Assembly: GCF_016901995.1 (NCBI RefSeq)
Contig: NZ_JACJLE010000015.1
Coordinates: forward strand, 1-64,000
DNA: 64,000 bases
Source: Bacteroides caecigallinarum
GTDB taxonomy: Bacteria > Bacteroidota > Bacteroidia > Bacteroidales > Bacteroidaceae
Direction of reading: 5' to 3'
Each line of letters begins with the position of its first letter. Position 1 is the stretch's first letter. Position numbers and translations under genes: made by a program. This document shows, one piece after another, positions 61,408-64,000 of this stretch. The notes below the pieces were generated by a model that saw nothing but the letters and a program-made list of their open reading frames with translations, searched no databases and was not told the origin of the DNA.

Positions 61408-63210
61408 ATGCAAGACATTAGAAACATTGCCATCATTGCCCACGTTGACCACGGTAAGACAACGTTAGTGGACAAGATGATGCTGGCGGGACACCTGTTC
61501 CGCGGAGACCAGACAAACGGTGAGCTGGTATTGGATAACAACGATTTGGAACGTGAAAGAGGTATAACAATCCTTTCAAAGAACGTATCAATCAATTACA
61601 AGGGTACTAAAATCAACATCATAGACACTCCGGGACACGCCGATTTCGGTGGTGAAGTGGAACGTGTGCTGAACATGGCAGACGGTTGTATTCTTTTGGT
61701 GGACGCTTTCGAAGGTCCTATGCCACAGACACGTTTCGTACTGCAGAAAGCTCTCCAGATAGGACTGAAACCAATAGTAGTAGTAAACAAGGTAGATAAG
61801 CCAAACTGCCGTCCTGAAGAAGTACACGAAATGGTATTCGACCTGATGTTCAGCCTTAACGCAACTGAAGACCAGCTCGATTTCCCAGTACTGTACGGTT
61901 CGGCAAAAAACAACTGGATGGGTGAAGACTGGAAAACTCCTACAGACAGTATCACTCCGCTGCTTGATGCAATCGTAAAATATATTCCTGCTCCACAGAT
62001 TCTTGAAGGAACTCCACAAATGCTTATCACATCATTGGACTATTCTTCTTACACAGGACGTATAGCTGTAGGACGTGTACACAGAGGTACAATCAAAGAA
62101 GGAATGAATATAACATTGGCCAAACGTGACGGAACATTGGTCAAATCAAAAATAAAAGAAGTACATACATTCGAAGGTCTAGGACGTAAAAAAGTAGAAT
62201 CGGTTTCTTCTGGTGATATCTGCGCAATAGTGGGTATAGAAGGTTTTGAAATCGGTGATACTATATGCGATTTCGAAAATCCGGAACCACTTCCACCAAT
62301 CGCTATCGACGAGCCTACAATGAGTATGCTTTTCACAATAAACGACTCGCCTTTCTTTGGCAAGGAAGGTAAATTTGTGACATCACGCCACATTCACGAC
62401 CGTCTGATGAAAGAACTGGACAAGAACCTTGCCCTCCGCGTAAGAAAGACAGAGAACGAAGACGGTAAGTGGATTGTTTCCGGACGTGGTGTGCTCCACT
62501 TGTCTGTGCTTATCGAAACAATGCGTCGCGAAGGCTACGAGCTTCAGGTAGGTCAGCCACAGGTTATCTATAAGGAAATAGACGGAGTGAAATGCGAACC
62601 TATCGAAGAGCTTACAATCAGCGTGCCTGAAGAATTCTCAAGCAAGATGATTGATATGGTGACTCGCCGTAAAGGTGAACTTACATCAATGGAAACTCAG
62701 GGCGACCGTGTAAACATTGAGTTCAATATGCCTTCACGCGGTATCATCGGTTTACGTACAAACGTGCTTACTGCATCTCAGGGAGAAGCTATCATGGCAC
62801 ACCGCTTCAAGGAATACCAGCCATATAAGGGTGAGATAGACCGCCGTACAAACGGTTCAATGATAGCCATGGAATCTGGTACAGCATTTGCATATGCAAT
62901 AGATAAGCTTCAGGATAGAGGTAAGTTCTTTATCTATCCGCAGGATGAGGTCTATGCAGGACAGGTAGTAGGTGAACACGTACATGAGAATGACCTGGTA
63001 ATCAACGTAACAAAATCGAAGAAGCTTACAAACATGCGTGCTTCCGGTTCAGACGACAAGGCACGTATCATTCCTCCGGTAATATTCTCACTTGAAGAAG
63101 CGTTGGAATACATCAAGGAAGACGAATACGTAGAAGTTACTCCTAAGAGTATGCGTATGCGTAAGATAATACTTGACGAAACAGAACGCAAGCGTGCAAA
63201 CAAGAACTGA
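61408..63210 (+). CDS. typA: Translational GTPase TypA/BipA
   Basis: A 600-residue GTPase related to EF-G that binds the ribosome and helps 50S assembly at low temperature and under stress. It has the G domain with AHVDHGKTTLVDKM (G1), DTPGHADFGGEVER (G3), NKVDKPNCR (G4), then the beta-barrel domain, two EF-G-like alpha/beta domains, and the TypA-specific end (KSKKLTNMRASGSDD, about 540-554). Length is typical. Confidence 0.97.
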   Translation: MQDIRNIAIIAHVDHGKTTLVDKMMLAGHLFRGDQTNGELVLDNNDLERERGITILSKNVSINYKGTKINIIDTPGHADFGGEVERVLNMADGCILLVDAFEGPMPQTRFVLQKALQIGLKPIVVVNKVDKPNCRPEEVHEMVFDLMFSLNATEDQLDFPVLYGSAKNNWMGEDWKTPTDSITPLLDAIVKYIPAPQILEGTPQMLITSLDYSSYTGRIAVGRVHRGTIKEGMNITLAKRDGTLVKSKIKEVHTFEGLGRKKVESVSSGDICAIVGIEGFEIGDTICDFENPEPLPPIAIDEPTMSMLFTINDSPFFGKEGKFVTSRHIHDRLMKELDKNLALRVRKTENEDGKWIVSGRGVLHLSVLIETMRREGYELQVGQPQVIYKEIDGVKCEPIEELTISVPEEFSSKMIDMVTRRKGELTSMETQGDRVNIEFNMPSRGIIGLRTNVLTASQGEAIMAHRFKEYQPYKGEIDRRTNGSMIAMESGTAFAYAIDKLQDRGKFFIYPQDEVYAGQVVGEHVHENDLVINVTKSKKLTNMRASGSDDKARIIPPVIFSLEEALEYIKEDEYVEVTPKSMRMRKIILDETERKRANKN

Positions 63211-63232
63211 TAAACAATAAAGAACATAAACA

Positions 63233-63267
63233 AATTCCATTGGACAAATCATAAGTCCAATGGAATT
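63233..63267 (+). terminator. Terminator after typA
   Basis: AATTCCATTGGAC (63233-63245) pairs perfectly with GTCCAATGGAATT (63255-63267) around a 9-nt loop. The T-run after it is short and broken (GTTATTATT), so it may work partly by structure. Confidence 0.7.
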
Positions 63268-63352
63268 GTTATTATTGACAATCCTTGAATTTTATATCTG
63301 GAAAACAATCATATCCTATCATTAAGGATTCACATCTAAAAACAAAGCAATT

Positions 63353-64000
63353 ATGAAAATATTGGTTACAGGTGCAGCAGGTTTCATTGGATCAAAATTA
63401 ATGTACCAACTGGCAAAAAGAGGTGATACAGTAGTAGGCATTGACGAAATAAATGATTACTACGACGTTCGTCTTAAATTTGCAAGGTTAAAAGAATGCG
63501 GAATAGCTGTTCCTGACAACTCTTACATCTATAATGAAAGAGTGCAAAGCACTGTTTTCAATAATTGCTCGTTCATAAAGATGTCAATAGACGACAAGGG
63601 TTCAATAGACAAACTGTTTGAAAAGGAGAAATTCGACAAGGTTATGAATCTTGCAGCACAGGCCGGTGTAAGATATTCGATAACCAATCCGTATTCTTAT
63701 CTTAACAGCAATATAGTAGGTTTCCTTAATATACTTGAGGCATGCAGAAACTATGGAGTGAAACATCTTATATTCGCATCATCAAGCTCGGTTTACGGAC
63801 TGAACTCAAAAACTCCTTATTCTGAAGACGACAAGGTGGACAGCCCGGTAAGTCTTTATGCAGCCAGCAAGAAATCGAACGAACTGATGGCACACGCCTA
63901 CAGCAAGCTATATGGTTTTGCTGTTACAGGATTAAGATACTTCACTGTTTATGGCCCGTGGGGACGCCCTGACATGGCCCCTATGCTTTTTGCAAAAGCC
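63353..64000 (+). CDS. NAD-dependent nucleotide-sugar epimerase, cut by the window end
   Basis: The first 216 codons are present, with the rest past 64000. It has the Rossmann motif TGAAGFIGSKL (residues 6-16), an NLAAQAGVRYSI block, SSSSVYG and the catalytic YAASK (about 177-181), then RYFTVYGPWGRPDMA. The sequence is most like UDP-glucuronate 4-epimerases (about 350 residues), which make UDP-galacturonate for surface polysaccharides. The glycan locus at 41-49.7 kb lacks its own sugar-nucleotide genes, so it might supply one. That link is inference. Confidence 0.88.
   Translation, partial: MKILVTGAAGFIGSKLMYQLAKRGDTVVGIDEINDYYDVRLKFARLKECGIAVPDNSYIYNERVQSTVFNNCSFIKMSIDDKGSIDKLFEKEKFDKVMNLAAQAGVRYSITNPYSYLNSNIVGFLNILEACRNYGVKHLIFASSSSVYGLNSKTPYSEDDKVDSPVSLYAASKKSNELMAHAYSKLYGFAVTGLRYFTVYGPWGRPDMAPMLFAKA

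Overview
This window looks like chromosomal DNA of a gut Bacteroidales, most likely Bacteroides or Phocaeicola. The evidence is AT-rich DNA, few Shine-Dalgarno sites, many copies of the Bacteroidetes -7 box TAnnTTTG (often with TTTG 19-20 bp upstream), lipoprotein signals ending in SC, and family-typical genes (GH92, GH97 and GH130 operon, YfhO, WbsX, split BamA/OmpH/MurI cluster). The species cannot be fixed from the sequence alone.

Layout. Positions 1-2920 hold the right part of a small mobile element abutting the 3' end of a tRNA-Leu gene. It carries an excisionase-like helix-turn-helix protein, a G2P/X-like replication initiator between two near-identical 44-bp repeats, and a 5' leader able to form two hairpins with complementary loops. 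Its left end and any integrase lie outside the window. A tRNA-Gly/tRNA-Leu operon follows. From 3.2 to 9 kb are housekeeping genes argH, a SRPBCC protein, pyrE, comF, recX, prmC and ribD.

From 9.1 to 20.4 kb a six-gene minus-strand operon (GH97, two GH92, MFS transporter, GH130, GH92) fits trimming of high-mannose N-glycan, import of the Man-GlcNAc core disaccharide and its phosphorolysis in the cytoplasm. It has no SusC/SusD and no endo-glycosidase here. From 20.9 to 27.9 kb is an envelope cluster on the plus strand (a lipoprotein, uppS, bamA, two ompH/skp, murI). A minus-strand operon follows (aroQ, pyk, O-methyltransferase, rbfA, LolC/E-like permease). Then come xerD, an abundant-looking TPR lipoprotein, a cysteine-less thioredoxin-like lipoprotein, yifB, a CDF transporter and metG.

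From 41.0 to 49.7 kb is a surface-glycan locus with one flippase and seven glycosyltransferase-type genes but no polymerase or sugar-nucleotide genes. After it come a hydroxyisourate hydrolase gene broken by an in-frame TAG, yfhO, the mtnN-luxS pair, a higBA toxin-antitoxin pair with a visible operator, and a two-component system followed by mgtA. Between that system and mgtA lie five 11-bp repeats in perfect phase immediately upstream of the mgtA -7 box. The window ends with rpsO, a PAP2 phosphatase, typA and the start of a nucleotide-sugar epimerase gene.

The most unusual signal is a set of intergenic arrays of palindromic units with exact 22-bp (11+11) spacing at about 9.05, 50.36 and 59.93 kb, and a shorter 11-bp version at 54.26 kb. 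The spacing is the same at every locus but the sequence differs. Three of the four lie between convergent genes. I do not recognise this as a described element.
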